DNA of 54,534 nucleotides from an uncultured Chlamydiae bacterium (GTDB taxonomy: Bacteria > Chlamydiota > Chlamydiia > Chlamydiales > Rhabdochlamydiaceae). The position numbers and the translations under genes are program-made. Positions 11,401-21,036 of this stretch are shown here, one piece after another; position 1 is the stretch's first letter, and the number at the start of each line of letters is the position of its first letter. Under the pieces are notes generated by a model that searched no databases, was not told the DNA's origin, and saw only the letters and a list, made by a program, of their open reading frames with translations. The stretch lies in assembly GCA_903824495.1 (NCBI GenBank), contig CAIJXB010000045.1, positions 1-54,534 on the forward strand. The letters are read 5' to 3'.

Positions 11401-14400
11401 TAAAGTAACAGGTACCGCATTTGTAACGGTGAAGGAATTGGCAGTAATGGTGCCACTGATTGAAACGCTGCTGCTACCTGCCGTTGATGAAATGAGTAGA
11501 GCCCCAAGTCTTGTGGTTCCGCCTACTACGCCAGTTAAAGTAATGGCTCCGCTGGATCCTGCATTCAAAGTAAGGCTTTGAGCTCCTGCTGTAGTTCCGT
11601 CAATCATGCCCCCAAAAGAGATAGCTCCATTATTGGCGCTTGTATCGATGGTGCTGGATCCTGTTAAAATGGTAGGCACAGCATTTGTGATTGTGAAAGA
11701 GTTTGCTGTGATGTTACTGCCAATGGAAACAGTGCTGGTTCCTGCTGCAGAGGAAATCAGTACAGTTCCAAGTCTAGTGGTTGCACCTACGGCTCCTACG
11801 AAAGTAATAGCTCCACTTGATCCTGCATTTAAAGTAAGGTTTTGAGATCCGGCAGTTGTTCCGTAAATGCCCCCTCCAAAAAAGATCGCTCCATTATTCG
11901 CGCTTGTATCGATGCTGCTCGATGCTGCTAAGGTAGTGTGTACAGCATTTGTAATGGTAAAGGAATTAGCTGTGATGTTTGCGGATATGTTCACACTTCC
12001 AGTTCCGGCTCCTGCAGATGAAATGAGCAGGCTCCCAAGTCTTGTCGTAGCTCCAATAGCGCCACTAAAGGTGATGACTCCATTGGCTCCGGCATTGAGT
12101 GTAAGAGCTTGAGATCCAGCTGTAGAGGCATCAATAGTGCCACCAAAGGAGATGGCTCCATTATTAGCGCTTGTGTTGATGCTGCTCGATCCTGCTAAAA
12201 CAGTCGGGACGCTGTTTGTGATGTTAAAGGAGCTTGCTGTGATGTTGGCTCCAACATTGACACTACCGGTTCCAGCGGACGCTGATGAAATAAGAAGGCT
12301 TCCAAGTCTAGTTGTAGCACCAATAGCACCTGTAAAGGTGATCGTTCCATTGGTTCCGGCATTTAAAGTAAGGTTTTGAGATCCAGCTACAGTTCCATCA
12401 ATGCTCCCACCAAATGAAATCGCTCCGTTATTCGCGCTTGTATTGATGATGCTGGATCCTGTTAAAGTAGTAGGTACGGCATTTGTAATTGTAAAAGAGT
12501 TTCCTGTGATGTTATTTCCGATGGAAACAGTGCTTGTGCCAGCTGTTGATGAAACAAGAATGGCCCCAAGTCTTGTTCCACTTCCAACAGCTCCAGTGAA
12601 AGCAATCGCGCCACTTGATCCTGCATTTAAAGTAAGGTTTTGAGATCCAGCTGACGCCCCATCGATCGTGCCACCAAAAGAGATCGCTCCATTGTTCGCG
12701 CTTGTATCAACCACTATCGTTGCAGCTAAAACAGCGGGTACGCTGTTTGCGATTGTAAAAGAGTTTGCAGTGATGTTTGCCCCGATATTAACACTGCCGG
12801 TTCCAGCAGATGCTGAAGAAATAAGCAGGCTCCCGAGTCTAGTGGTTGCTCCTACAGCTCCTGTTAAAGTGATGGTTCCATTGGTTCCAGCATTCAAGGT
12901 AAGGTTTTGAGATCCAGCTACAGTTCCGTCAATGGTGCTACCAAAAGAGATCGCTCCACTCGCAGCGCTTGTATTGATGATGCTAGATCCCGTTAGAACT
13001 GTTGGTACCACATTTGAAATTGTAAAGGAGCTTGCGGTGATGTTGGCGCCAATGTTCACACTTCCAGTTCCAGCAGATGCCGATGAAATAAGCAGGCTCC
13101 CAAGTCTTGTAGTGGCTCCAACAGCTCCGGTAAAGATGATGGTCCCATTGGTTCCTGCATTTAAAGTGAGAGCTTGAACACCAGCTGTTGTTGCATTGAT
13201 TGTTCCACCAAAAGAGATGGCCCCACTTGTCGTACTTGTATCAACTACAATCGATGCTGCTAAAACAGTCGGTACGCTATTGGTGATTGTGAAAGAATTA
13301 GCTGTGATGTTTGCTCCGATATTGACACTACCAGTACCAGCGGATGCTGATGAAACAAGGATGTCCCCAAGCCTAGTTGTAGATCCAACAGCACCTGTAA
13401 AGGTAATGACCCCATTGGTTCCGGCATTTAAAGTAAGAGTCTGAACACCTGCACTTGTTGCATCAACTGTGCCACCAAAAGAAATTACTCCATTATTGGC
13501 GCTTGTATCGATGATGCTTGACGCGGTTAAAACAGCAGGTACAGCATTTGTGACGGTGAAGGAATTTGCAGTGATGTTCCCGCTGATTGAAACACTGCTT
13601 GTTCCAGCTCCGGATGAAATAGTAAAGGATCCAAGTCTAGTTGTTCCCCCAATGACGCCGCTTAAAGTAATGGCACCGCTTGATCCTGCATTCAAAGTAA
13701 GGTTTTGAGCGCCGGCTACAGTGCCGTCGATGGTGCCACCAAAGGAGATCGCTCCATTGTTAACGCTTGTGTTGATGATACTCGATCCTGTTAGAATAGC
13801 AGGCACCACATTTGTAATTGTAAAAGAGTTTGCGGTGATGTTACTACCAATGGAAACGCTACCAGTTCCTGCGGATGCTGATGAAATAAGCAGGCTTCCA
13901 AGTCTTGTAGTGGCTCCAACAGCTCCTGTTAAAGTAATGGCTCCATTAGTTCCAGCATTTAAAGTTAGAGCTTGAGATCCAGCTGACGTCCCATCGATCG
14001 TGCCACCAAAAGAGATGACGCCACTTGTCGTGCTTGTATTGATTGTAATCGATGCAGCTAAAACACTAGGCACGCTATTTGTGATTGTGAAAGAGTTTGC
14101 AGTGATGTTCGCCCCAATACTTACACTACCAGTTCCGGCTGATGCCGATGAAATAAGTATGTCGCTGGGTCTTGTTGTGGCACCAACAGCGCCAGTAAAG
14201 GTGATGACCCCATTGGTTCCGGCATTTAGAGTAAGAGTCTGAACGCCAGCATTTGTTGCATCAACTGTTCCACCAAACGTGATCACTCCATTATTAGCGC
14301 TTGTATTGATGATGCTCGATGCCGTTAAAACAGAGGGGACAGCATTTGTGACGGTGAAGGAGTTTGCTGTGATGTTTCCGCCGATACTAAGAGTGCTGGT

Positions 14401-17400
14401 TCCTGCTGCTGAAGAGATAGTGAAAGCCCCGAGCCTTGTGGTTCCCCCTACGACTCTGCTTAAGGTAATGGCTCCGCTAGATCCTGCATTCAAAGTAAGA
14501 GCTTGAGATCCAGCTACAGTTCCATCAATACTTCCTCCAAACGAGATGGCTCCGTTAGTCGCGCTTGTATTGATGATGCTGGATCCTGTTAAAGTAGTAG
14601 GTACGGCATTTGTAATCGTAAAGGAATTTGCTGTGATGTTATTTCCGATGGAAACGCTGCTTGTACCAGCTGTTGAAGAAATCAGTACAGCTCCTAGTCT
14701 TGTGGTTGCTCCCGCAGCTCCAGAGAGCGTGATGGCACCACTTGATCCTGCATTTAAAGTAAGGTTTTGAGATCCAGCTGACGCCCCATCGATCGTACCA
14801 CCAAAAGAGATGGTGCCTCCGGTTGTACTTGTATTCACTACAATTGACGTCGCTAAAACAGAAGGAACGCTATTTGTGATTGTAAAAGAGTTTGCAGTGA
14901 TGTTTGCCCCGATATTAACACTGCCAGTTCCGGCGGATGCCGATGAAACAAGTACAGCTCCAAGCCTTGTAGTGGCACCAACAGCAGCGGTAAAGGTAAT
15001 GGTTCCATTGGTTCCGGCATTTAATGTAAGAGATTGAGAGCCTGCAGAGGTTGCGTCAATGGTGCCGCCAAAAGAGATAGCGCCATTATTGGCGCTTGTA
15101 TTGATGATGCTCGATCCTGCTAAAGTGGTTGGTACAGCATTTGTGATCGTGAAGGAATTTGCTGTGATGTTAGATCCTATTGAAACGGTGCTTGTCCCAG
15201 CTGCGGATGAAATGAGTAGGTTCCCAAGTCTTGTGGTTCCTCCCACTGCACCTGTTAAAGTAATGGCGCCGCTAGAGCCTGCATTTAAGGTAAGATCTCG
15301 AATGCCAGTTAAAACTTCATCGATTGTGCCGCCAAAAAAGATGGCTCCATTATTAGCGCTTGTATCGATGCTAACGGATGTTACTAAGGATAAGACAGTG
15401 GGTACAGCGTTTGTAATCGTGAAGGAATTTGCTGTGATGGCGGTCGTCCTAATACTGACACTACCGCTTCCACCGGATGCTGACGAAATTAGGATCGCGC
15501 CGGGCCTTGTGGTGGAACCTACTGCGCCACCAAAGGTGATTAGTCCATTGGTTCCAGCATTTAAAGTAAGACCTTGAGAGCCTGCGGAGGTTGCATCGAT
15601 GGTGCCACCAAAAAAGATCGCTCCGTTATTGGCACTTGTGTCGATGCTAATGGATGCAGCTAAAACACTAGGGACGCTATTTGTGATTGTGAAAGAGTTT
15701 GCAGTGATGTTTGCCCCAATATTAACACTACCGCTTCCACCGGATGCCGATGAAACTTGGATTGTTCCAAGTCTTGTAGTGGCACCTACTGCGCCGGTAA
15801 AGGTGATTATTCCATTGGTTCCTGCATTTAAAGTGAGAGTTTGAGAGCCTGCAGAGGTTGCGTCAAGGGTGCCGCCAAAAAAGATTGCTCCTCCACTACC
15901 GGCGCTGGTATTGATGCTACTCGAGCCTGCTAAAGTGGTTGGTACAGCATTTGTGATCGTGAGGGAATTTGCTATGATGTTTGCACCTATTGAAACGGTG
16001 CTTGTCCCGGCTGCGGATGAAATGAGTATATCCCCAAGTCTTACACCTCCGACTATACCGGTCAAGGTAATGGCTCCTGCCGATCCTGCATTTAAGGTGA
16101 GAGATTGAGCTCCTGCTGTTGTTGCATTAATTAGACCACCAAAAAAAATTGCCCCGTTATTGGCGCTTGTATTGATGCTGCTGGATCCTGCCAAAATAGT
16201 TGGTACAACATTTGTGATCGTAAAGGAATTGGCTGTGATGTTAGCGCCAATTGAAACGCTGCTCGTCCCAGCTGTTGAAGAGATGAGTATAGCGCCAAGT
16301 CTTGTGGTTCCTCCCACTACTCCTGTTAAGGTAATGGCTCCCGATGATCCTGCATTCAAAGTGAGAGCTTGCGTCCCTGCGGTTGTTGCATTGATTGTAC
16401 CACCAAAAGAGATAGCGCCATTATTTGCGCTTGTATCGATGCTACTGGATCCTGTCAAAGTCGTTGGTACAGCATTTGTGATCGTGAAGGAATTTGCTGT
16501 TATGTTATTGCTGATTGAAACACTACTGCTTCCGGCTGTTGATGAAATGGTTAAATTCCCAAGTCTTGTGGTTCCTCCAACTACTCCAGAAAAGGTGATA
16601 GCGCCGCTAGAAGCTGTTATTGTAAGATTTTGAGCACCGGCCGTTGTCGCATCAAGGGTGCTACTGAAGGTAACGTTTCCATTGGTATTAGAGGATGTAA
16701 TGATGCTACTACCTGTTAAGGTTGTAGGCGGGAATTGAAGAGGCCCAATTGCAGTGCCTGCAACTGTGATGTTGGCTCCTAGTTGAACAAGATTTGCGCT
16801 TGCAAAGACAACATTTGTAAGAGCAGTCGTTCCTCCAACTGCCCCTGAAAAGGTCACAGTTCCAGTTCCGGCTGTTAGAAGTAGATCGAAGGCTCCATTG
16901 ACGGTACTGCTAAAGGTGATGTTCCCGTTGTTAGCGGAGACGTTGATGTTGGCTATGTGGGTTAAGACAACAGCTCCAGGAAAGGTAAGCGTTGTATTTC
17001 CAGCTGTAATGTTTCCCCCAATTGAAATAGTGCCAGTTGTTCCTGAAAAAGACAGGTTTGAAAGAGCAGTTCCCCCACCAACAGGGGCAGCAAGTGTAAC
17101 TGTTCCCGATCCTGATGCTAAAGTAAGACTGTTATTCCCATCGATTGATCCACCAAAAGAGATGGCACCATTGTTTGCACTCGTAGTAATAGTGCTTGTT
17201 GCTGTTAAGGCGGTTGGTACAGCATTTGTAATCGTGAAGGAATTGGCTGTGATGTTAGATCCTATTGAAACGGTGCTCGTCCCGGCTGCTGATGAAATGA
17301 GGATTGCTCCAAGTCTTGTGGTTCCTCCAACAGCTCCTGTGAAAGTAATAGCTCCGTTAGAGCCTGCATTTAAGGTAAGAGCTTGAGATCCAGCTGTTGT

Positions 17401-20400
17401 TGCATTGATGGTTCCGCCAAAAGAGATAGCTCCATTATTGGCACTTGTATTGATGCTACTAGATCCTGCTAAAGTGGCAGCTACAGCATTGGTAATTGTG
17501 AAGGAATTGGCAGTGATGTTAGCCCCAATTGAAACGGTGCTACCGGCTGCTGATGAAATAAGCACAGCTCCAAGCCTTGTGGTTCCTCCCACTACGCCTG
17601 TTAAAGTAATAGCGCCTGACGATCCTGCATTTAAGGTAAGGGCTTGAGCGCCAGCTGACGTCCCATTGATCGTTCCTCCAAAAGAAATTGCCCCGTTATT
17701 GGCACTCGTATTGATGCTGCTAGATCCTGCTAAAGTAGTGGGTACAGCATTTGTAATTGTGAAGGAATTGGCTGTAATATTATTGCCGATGCTAACGCTA
17801 CTTGTTCCTGCTGCTGATGAAATGAGGATTGCTCCAAGACGTGTGGCTCCAATGGCTCCTGTAAAAGTGATAGCTCCGGCAGTTCCTGAGTTTAAAGTAA
17901 GAGATTGTGATCCAGCTGAGGTTCCTGTGATTGTACTTGAGAAACTAATCGCAGCACCAGCGGTAGTGCCTCCGGCATTTGTTGTATCGAAGGAGGGTGT
18001 GTTTGCGAGTGTTACAGCTCCTGTGAAACTAATGGCCCCACCAGCTGTCGTGATGTTGCCTTGGACAGAGGAGGCTCCAATGTATGAGACGCCGGAGCTT
18101 CCGGTTGTTACCGCAAGAGATTGTGTGATTGTAGATCCCGTTGCACTCAAACCAGTAACAGGTGTGGTTCCTCCAACAATTCCGCCGAAAGTAATGCCGC
18201 CGCTTGTTCCTGCATTTACAGTAACAACTGTTCCCCCATCAATTGTTGAGGTTGATCCTGAGAAAATGATATTGGCTCCTGCAGGAGTTCCTCCTGCATT
18301 TGTTGAATCAATAACCGGACTAGTCGAAGCTACAAAAGGCCCTGTAATCGTAATGATACCGCCCTCTGTCGCAAGATTATTGGAAACGGAGATCGCCGCA
18401 GAGGCTGCTGATCCTGTATAGCTGACCGCGCCCGTTGTGTGAACTGTACCGGTTTGGGTGATTGTATTGCCGGTAGCGCTTAAACTGGTAAGAGGGGTTC
18501 CTGCTCCAATGTCTCCTTGAAGGCTGATTGCACCGCCTGTTCCTCCTAAGAGTGTAAGAGTCGTTGCTCCATTAATGGTTGCACTTCCCCCTTGAAAAGT
18601 GATATTGGCGCCAGCGGCTGCTGAGTGGGTCGTATCAAACGTCGGAGTATTCGAAATGGTAATGGCCGAGCTTGTCATCAAAATCGCGCCGCCGTTTGTT
18701 GTAATGCTACCCCCGATGCTGGTAGTGGGCGACGTTCCGCTTCCGGAATAGGTGATAGCACCCGTTGTTTGAACTGTAGAGCTTTGAGTGATGATATTGC
18801 CTGTAGCGTTTATACTGGTTAGAAGTGTTCCTCCTCCAACCGCTCCGCCGAATGTGATGGCTCCTGCCGTTCCAGCTTTTAGTGTAAGGGCTGATCCTCC
18901 ATCAACAGTGGTTGTGGATCCGGAGAAGTTGATAGCGGCTCCGGCAGGATTAGCGTTAGCGTTTGTTGTATCTAATTGTAAAGTGCCGGAAAGTGCGACA
19001 GGTCCAGAAAATGTAATGGAGTTACCACTTGTCGTCATGTTCCCTGCGATGCTGATAGAAGGAGATGTTCCGCTGACCGTATAACTGATAGCTCCTGTTG
19101 TTTTGACAGTAGAGCTTTGAGTGATGGTGTTCCCAGTTACTGTTAGCGATGTCAAAGCAGTTGCACCGACAGCCCCGGTCATCGTTACAGCTCCCCCCGT
19201 TCCTGCTGTAAGGGTGAAGTCTTGGGCTCCACTAGTAGTGTTTGATAGGGTAATGTTTGCACCGGCTGAATTCGCTCCTGCATTTGTTGTGTCTAGAGTA
19301 ACTGCCGCCGTTGAAAGGACAACTTTTCCTGTCAAAGAAATCGGCTGTCCTTGTGTTGTGATACTTGCATTCAAATTGATATTTGCTGCGCCGCCAGAAC
19401 CTGCAGTCATCGAAAGCGAAACCCCTGAGGCCATTGTAAATGAATTGCTGACGGTTATAGAGCTTCCAGCAGTGCTTTGCGCGCAGAGGGCAACATTACT
19501 TGAAGCTGCCTGCATGGTAGCTACTGAAATGGTTACAGCTCCGCCTGTTGCACAGTTGGGAGATGAGGCGTTCGCAATTGTGCCAGCCCCTGCTGTAGCA
19601 ATCGTGATCGAATTAGGATCGAGTAGCCAATCGCCGAAATTCCCCATAGGAGCTGATGTGTCAACAAGAGCCAGCCCTACAAATAGATCTTGCTTACCGG
19701 ATGTTTCGACAAATCCACCACTACCGCTCTCTTTCCCTCCACGTGCATAAATCGTTCCATCAAAGAGGGTTGTATCATCTGCCCATAGAATGACCCTGCC
19801 CCCATTTCCTGAGGTATGAGCATCTGCTTTGATGATCGAAGTTCCATCCATTGAGGTAAATTGGGCATTGCGTAAAGGGCCTTTTCCTTGGTAGTTTCCT
19901 CCAATCAAAACAGTTCCACCGCCTAAGTCTCCTGAGGCGTCAATGTCAGCGCCTAGGAGCTCAAGGCGATCTCCTAGAATATGAAGGGTTCCACCGATTG
20001 TTTCACCTGAAACATCGATTTCTCCCTCTACAGAAACTTTTGATCCTTCTATGAAGGCATTTTTTGCTAGGATTTTACTTTGGTGGGCGATACGAACTTT
20101 GCCATTTTCTTGTATGATCGTATTCCCATCTACTAGTCCATCTACGTTGATCACATTTTGAATGGTTTCTTTAGCTTTTGCTAAGTGGATAAAGACTTCA
20201 TTCGCTTCAATATTTCCAAGATGTTCAATGAGCCCTTCTGTTACACCATCTTCTATCTCAAAGCTCATGAGTCCATCACCTGAAAAGGTGAGGGTTACAG
20301 CCTCTGCTCCCGCTAAAAGAACTTTATTAAGACTTGCACGAATGATCCCTTCGTTTTTGACTTGAGGGGCAATTAACCCGATGCCCCCATCAGAAGCAAT

Positions 20401-20865
20401 AAGAGTTCCTTCATTATGGATGAAGCTGGGAAGAAATCCTTCTTTTGCACGAAAAGAAAATCTGTCTTCTAAAAAATCCTGATCTAAGATGTCGAGTGTT
20501 GAAACAACAAGAGATCCAGTGTCAACTACTGCATCTTTACCAAAATAGACACCGTGAGGGTTGACAAGGAAGACTTTTCCATTGGAAGAGATGTTCCCAA
20601 ATATCTGAGATGGATCAGATCCAACGACTCGATTGAGTAGGGTTGCGTCTTTAGAAGGTTGGATGAAGCGCACGTGTTCTTGCTTTGCGACATTAAAGCT
20701 ATCGTAGGAAATAATGGTTTTATCAGCTGCGGTGATCGAGTAGGAGCTTCCATCTAGATGAAATTCTGCATCTCCCTGTATTACTTGCTCTCCTTGAGGA
20801 AGAGCGGTAACGCTCACTGGAAGCAGTAAAAAAGATAACCAACGGGCTGCAGAAATTTTCTTCAT
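8401..20865 (-). CDS. Giant 4154-residue repeat-rich TpsA exoprotein
   Basis: This is a very large secreted adhesin-like protein. I start it at the ATG at 20865, not at the upstream in-frame ATG at 20892. A GGGAG sits 4 bases before the ATG at 20865, and the resulting N-terminus (MKKISAARWLSFLLLPVSVTA) aligns with that of the TpsA at 2950. Residues 1-~22 are the signal peptide and ~23-300 the TPS domain (NPHGVYFGKDAVVDTGSL). A family linker ends near WLLDPNSITI. After that come ~3700 residues of beta-repeats, including 27 copies of an 88-89-residue module with the core ITANSFTITN. The C-terminal ~600 residues share modules with the two other TpsA proteins but stop inside one of them and end in an unrelated aromatic tail (...TPWKGSIWAL). 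Possible promoter boxes on the minus strand are TTTACA (20941-20936) and TACTTT (20918-20913), 17 bases apart. Export probably relies on the TpsB next to its 3' end; this is inference. Confidence 0.93.
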   Translation of the reverse strand: MKKISAARWLSFLLLPVSVTALPQGEQVIQGDAEFHLDGSSYSITAADKTIISYDSFNVAKQEHVRFIQPSKDATLLNRVVGSDPSQIFGNISSNGKVFLVNPHGVYFGKDAVVDTGSLVVSTLDILDQDFLEDRFSFRAKEGFLPSFIHNEGTLIASDGGIGLIAPQVKNEGIIRASLNKVLLAGAEAVTLTFSGDGLMSFEIEDGVTEGLIEHLGNIEANEVFIHLAKAKETIQNVINVDGLVDGNTIIQENGKVRIAHQSKILAKNAFIEGSKVSVEGEIDVSGETIGGTLHILGDRLELLGADIDASGDLGGGTVLIGGNYQGKGPLRNAQFTSMDGTSIIKADAHTSGNGGRVILWADDTTLFDGTIYARGGKESGSGGFVETSGKQDLFVGLALVDTSAPMGNFGDWLLDPNSITIATAGAGTIANASSPNCATGGAVTISVATMQAASSNVALCAQSTAGSSITVSNSFTMASGVSLSMTAGSGGAANINLNASITTQGQPISLTGKVVLSTAAVTLDTTNAGANSAGANITLSNTTSGAQDFTLTAGTGGAVTMTGAVGATALTSLTVTGNTITQSSTVKTTGAISYTVSGTSPSISIAGNMTTSGNSITFSGPVALSGTLQLDTTNANANPAGAAINFSGSTTTVDGGSALTLKAGTAGAITFGGAVGGGTLLTSINATGNIITQSSTVQTTGAITYSGSGTSPTTSIGGSITTNGGAILMTSSAITISNTPTFDTTHSAAAGANITFQGGSATINGATTLTLLGGTGGAISLQGDIGAGTPLTSLSATGNTITQTGTVHTTGAVSYTGSAASAAISVSNNLATEGGIITITGPFVASTSPVIDSTNAGGTPAGANIIFSGSTSTIDGGTVVTVNAGTSGGITFGGIVGGTTPVTGLSATGSTITQSLAVTTGSSGVSYIGASSVQGNITTAGGAISFTGAVTLANTPSFDTTNAGGTTAGAAISFSSTITGTSAGSQSLTLNSGTAGAITFTGAIGATRLGAILISSAAGTSSVSIGNNITANSFTITNAVPTTLAGSSSINTSANNGAISFGGTINGTSAGAQALTLNAGSSGAITLTGVVGGTTRLGAVLISSAAGSTVSIGANITANSFTITNAVAATLAGSSSINTSANNGAISFGGTINATTAGSQALTLNAGSNGAITFTGAVGGTTRLGAILISSAAGTSTVSIGSNITANSFTITNAVPTALTATSTITTSANNGAISFGGSIDGNNSLTLASGSGTVTLAAPVGGGTALSNLSFSGTTGTISIGGNITAGNTTLTFPGAVVLTHIANINVSANNGNITFSSTVNGAFDLLLTAGTGTVTFSGAVGGTTALTNVVFASANLVQLGANITVAGTAIGPLQFPPTTLTGSSIITSSNTNGNVTFSSTLDATTAGAQNLTITASSGAITFSGVVGGTTRLGNLTISSTAGSSSVSISNNITANSFTITNAVPTTLTGSSSIDTSANNGAISFGGTINATTAGTQALTLNAGSSGAITLTGVVGGTTRLGAILISSTAGTSSVSIGANITANSFTITNVVPTILAGSSSINTSANNGAIFFGGLINATTAGAQSLTLNAGSAGAITLTGIVGGVRLGDILISSAAGTSTVSIGANIIANSLTITNAVPTTLAGSSSINTSAGSGGAIFFGGTLDATSAGSQTLTLNAGTNGIITFTGAVGATTRLGTIQVSSASGGSGSVNIGANITANSFTITNSVPSVLAASISIDTSANNGAIFFGGTIDATSAGSQGLTLNAGTNGLITFGGAVGSTTRPGAILISSASGGSGSVSIRTTAITANSFTITNAVPTVLSLVTSVSIDTSANNGAIFFGGTIDEVLTGIRDLTLNAGSSGAITLTGAVGGTTRLGNLLISSAAGTSTVSIGSNITANSFTITNAVPTTLAGSSIINTSANNGAISFGGTIDATSAGSQSLTLNAGTNGTITFTAAVGATTRLGAVLVSSASAGTGSVNIGANITANSFTITNSVPSVLATSIVVNTSTTGGTISFGGTIDGASAGSQNLTLNAGSSGAITLSGAAGATTRLGAVLISSTAGTSSVSIGNNITANSFTITNAVPTTLTGSSIINTSATNGAISFGGSIDGTVAGSQALTLNAGSSGAITLSRVVGGTTRLGAFTISSAAGTSTLSIGGNITANSFTVTNAVPSVLTASSIINTSANNGVITFGGTVDATNAGVQTLTLNAGTNGVITFTGAVGATTRPSDILISSASAGTGSVSIGANITANSFTITNSVPSVLAASITINTSTTSGVISFGGTIDGTSAGSQALTLNAGTNGAITLTGAVGATTRLGSLLISSASAGTGSVSIGSNITANSFTITNVVPAILTGSSIINTSVNNGAISFGGTIDGTVAGAQNLTLNAGSSGAITLSGVIGGTTRLGSFTISSGAGTSSVSISGNITANSFTVTNAVPAVLTASSIIDTSANNGVISFGGTVDATSAGVQTLTLNAGTNGVITFTGAVGSTTRLGDILVSSASAGTGSVNIGANITANSFTITNSVPTVLAASIVVDTSTTSGAISFGGTINATTAGVQALTLNAGTNGTIIFTGAVGATTRLGSLLISSASAGTGSVNIGANITASSFTISNVVPTVLTGSSIINTSAASGAISFGSTIDGTVAGSQNLTLNAGTNGTITLTGAVGATTRLGSLLISSASAGTGSVNIGANITANSFTIANSVPAVLAATIVVDTSANNGAISFGGTIDGASAGSQNLTLNAGSSGAIAFTGAVGSGTRLGAILVSSTAGTSTVSIGNNITGNSFTITNAVPTTLTGSSIINTSANNGAISFGGSIDGTVAGSQNLTLNAGTNGTITFTGAIGATTRLGSLLISSASAGTGSVNVGANITASSFNITNSVPTVLAGSSSINTSANNGAISFGGTIDASTAGSQALTLNAGANGVITFSGAIGATTRLGSLLISSAGAGTGSVNISANITANSFTITNAVHTTLAASSSIDTSANNGAIFFGGGIYGTTAGSQNLTLNAGSSGAITFVGAVGATTRLGTVLISSAAGTSTVSIGSNITANSFTITNAVPTILTGSSTIDTSANNGAISFGGMIDGTTAGAQSLTLNAGSSGAITLTGVVGGTTRLGALLISSTAGSSSVSISGTITANSFTVTNAVPVTLAATIAINTSANNGAIFFGGTVDATAAGVQALTLTAGSSGAITFTGAVGGTTRLGAILVASIAGTSSVNIGNNITANSFTITNAVSTVLTGSSIINTSANNGAISFGGAIDATTAGTQALTLNAGTNGTITFNGAVGATTRLGSLLVSSASAGTGSVNIGANITASSFTVTNVVPTVLTGSSIINTSATSGAISFGGTINAASAGSQSLTLNAGSSGAITLTGAIGATTRLGAFTISSAAGSSTLSIGGNISANSFTVTNAVPTTLAASSTINTSASNGAISFGGTIDGTSAGSQALTLNAGTNGTITFAGAVGATTRLGSLLISSASAGTGSVNMSANITANSFTITNSVPTVLTTSIAIDTSTNNGLISFGGTLDGAQTLTLTAGTGNIVFTGIVGGTTPLTALSASAAAITQSGALTTTGDVHYTNTGLLTIGGTLTIGSLVQSGGGTVLLGADINSMTSIHAADPIDFNTTVSLTAAGIGGMLFDSPVIPTIDSAFDLTFTVTGGGVAAPQLGSPSKFINTLTITAQSIVIPPLLIYAHTYNPHTAGTISANIISPGAHLLFSTPTTVVSGHFIIDVTGGVSAGSITFADTLDGPGGLTFDVGAGNLIFNGAIGSITPFGDLIISSAHDVTIAAGFTGSSFTQTAGTGVTTISGTITTTTSTGVSLNAAIALASSVTINTVTGNGSITFGSSSTIDGAEILSLTAGSGTIFLGGPIGGTTPLVNLVFGSAGLIEIKSDITVSGAHPLIFSAPVRIAGISTITSNNADITFESTFDGSIDPTINAGIGTVTFSSPMGNIIPLSDLTVIAGIINQNSSVTSSGAVTYINSGLATISGMISTGSFTQSGGGSVLLEAGINASSFIQLTDPVSFNTSLSLTAGGSGGILFESPIIPTSTRIYNLTLSARNGSIIGPQLGSPTEYINRLVMRARYINVPLIYANSILEIIPTVFNPYFEYIPGIYTNYWKEKDTLSAPWYFDPGLITDEMVTPWKGSIWAL
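10290..17830 (-). repeat. Tandem array of ~27 x 264/267-bp coding repeats inside the giant TpsA
   Basis: I counted 27 occurrences of the ITANSFTITN-type core (with ITASSFTI, IIANSLTI and ISANSFTV variants). They fall in two blocks: three copies at ~17.1-17.8 kb and 24 copies at ~10.3-16.6 kb, separated by ~0.75 kb of non-canonical modules. Measured core-to-core distances are 264 and 267 bp (for example ends at 10380, 10647 and 10911). The unit reads: core, VPTTLTGSS-type strand, NTSANNGAISFGG, a short linker, LTLNAGSSGAITLTG, TRLG, LISSAAGTSTVSIG. The DNA is conserved enough to make repeat slippage and assembly collapse realistic. Confidence 0.9.
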
Positions 20866-20984
20866 TTTTCTCCCAAAAAATACACAAGGCAAAGCATAGC
20901 CATTTTTTTGTAAAAGTACAAAATGGCCGATTCTTTGTAAATCTTATATTTAATGGAGGGATAAGGGAGGTGAAAGGTTTTGTT

Positions 20985-21013
20985 TTGACGCAATTTCTAA
21001 AAAACCTTAGATT
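20985..21013 (+). promoter_or_regulatory. Predicted sigma-70-type promoter of the inverse autotransporter gene
   Basis: TTGACG (20985-20990) and TAGATT (21008-21013) are separated by exactly 17 bases. A start point near 21020 would leave a very short leader holding the AAGAG ribosome site ~7 bases before the ATG at 21037. The match to the -35/-10 consensus is good, but this is pattern recognition only. Confidence 0.5.
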
Positions 21014-21036
21014 GCAGATTAAAAAAGAGTATTTCT

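Noticed and set aside
10290..17830. CRISPR-like array
   Set aside because: The repeats are 264-267 bp, coding, contiguous and in frame, with no spacers.
8960..19750. A ladder of ~80-residue plus-strand ORFs (MPPKEIAPL... type) across the giant TpsA
   Set aside because: They repeat with the 267-bp period of the minus-strand gene and are its antisense shadow. They have no ribosome sites, and their Pro/Ala/Val-rich composition follows from Gly/Thr/Ser/Asn codons read backwards.
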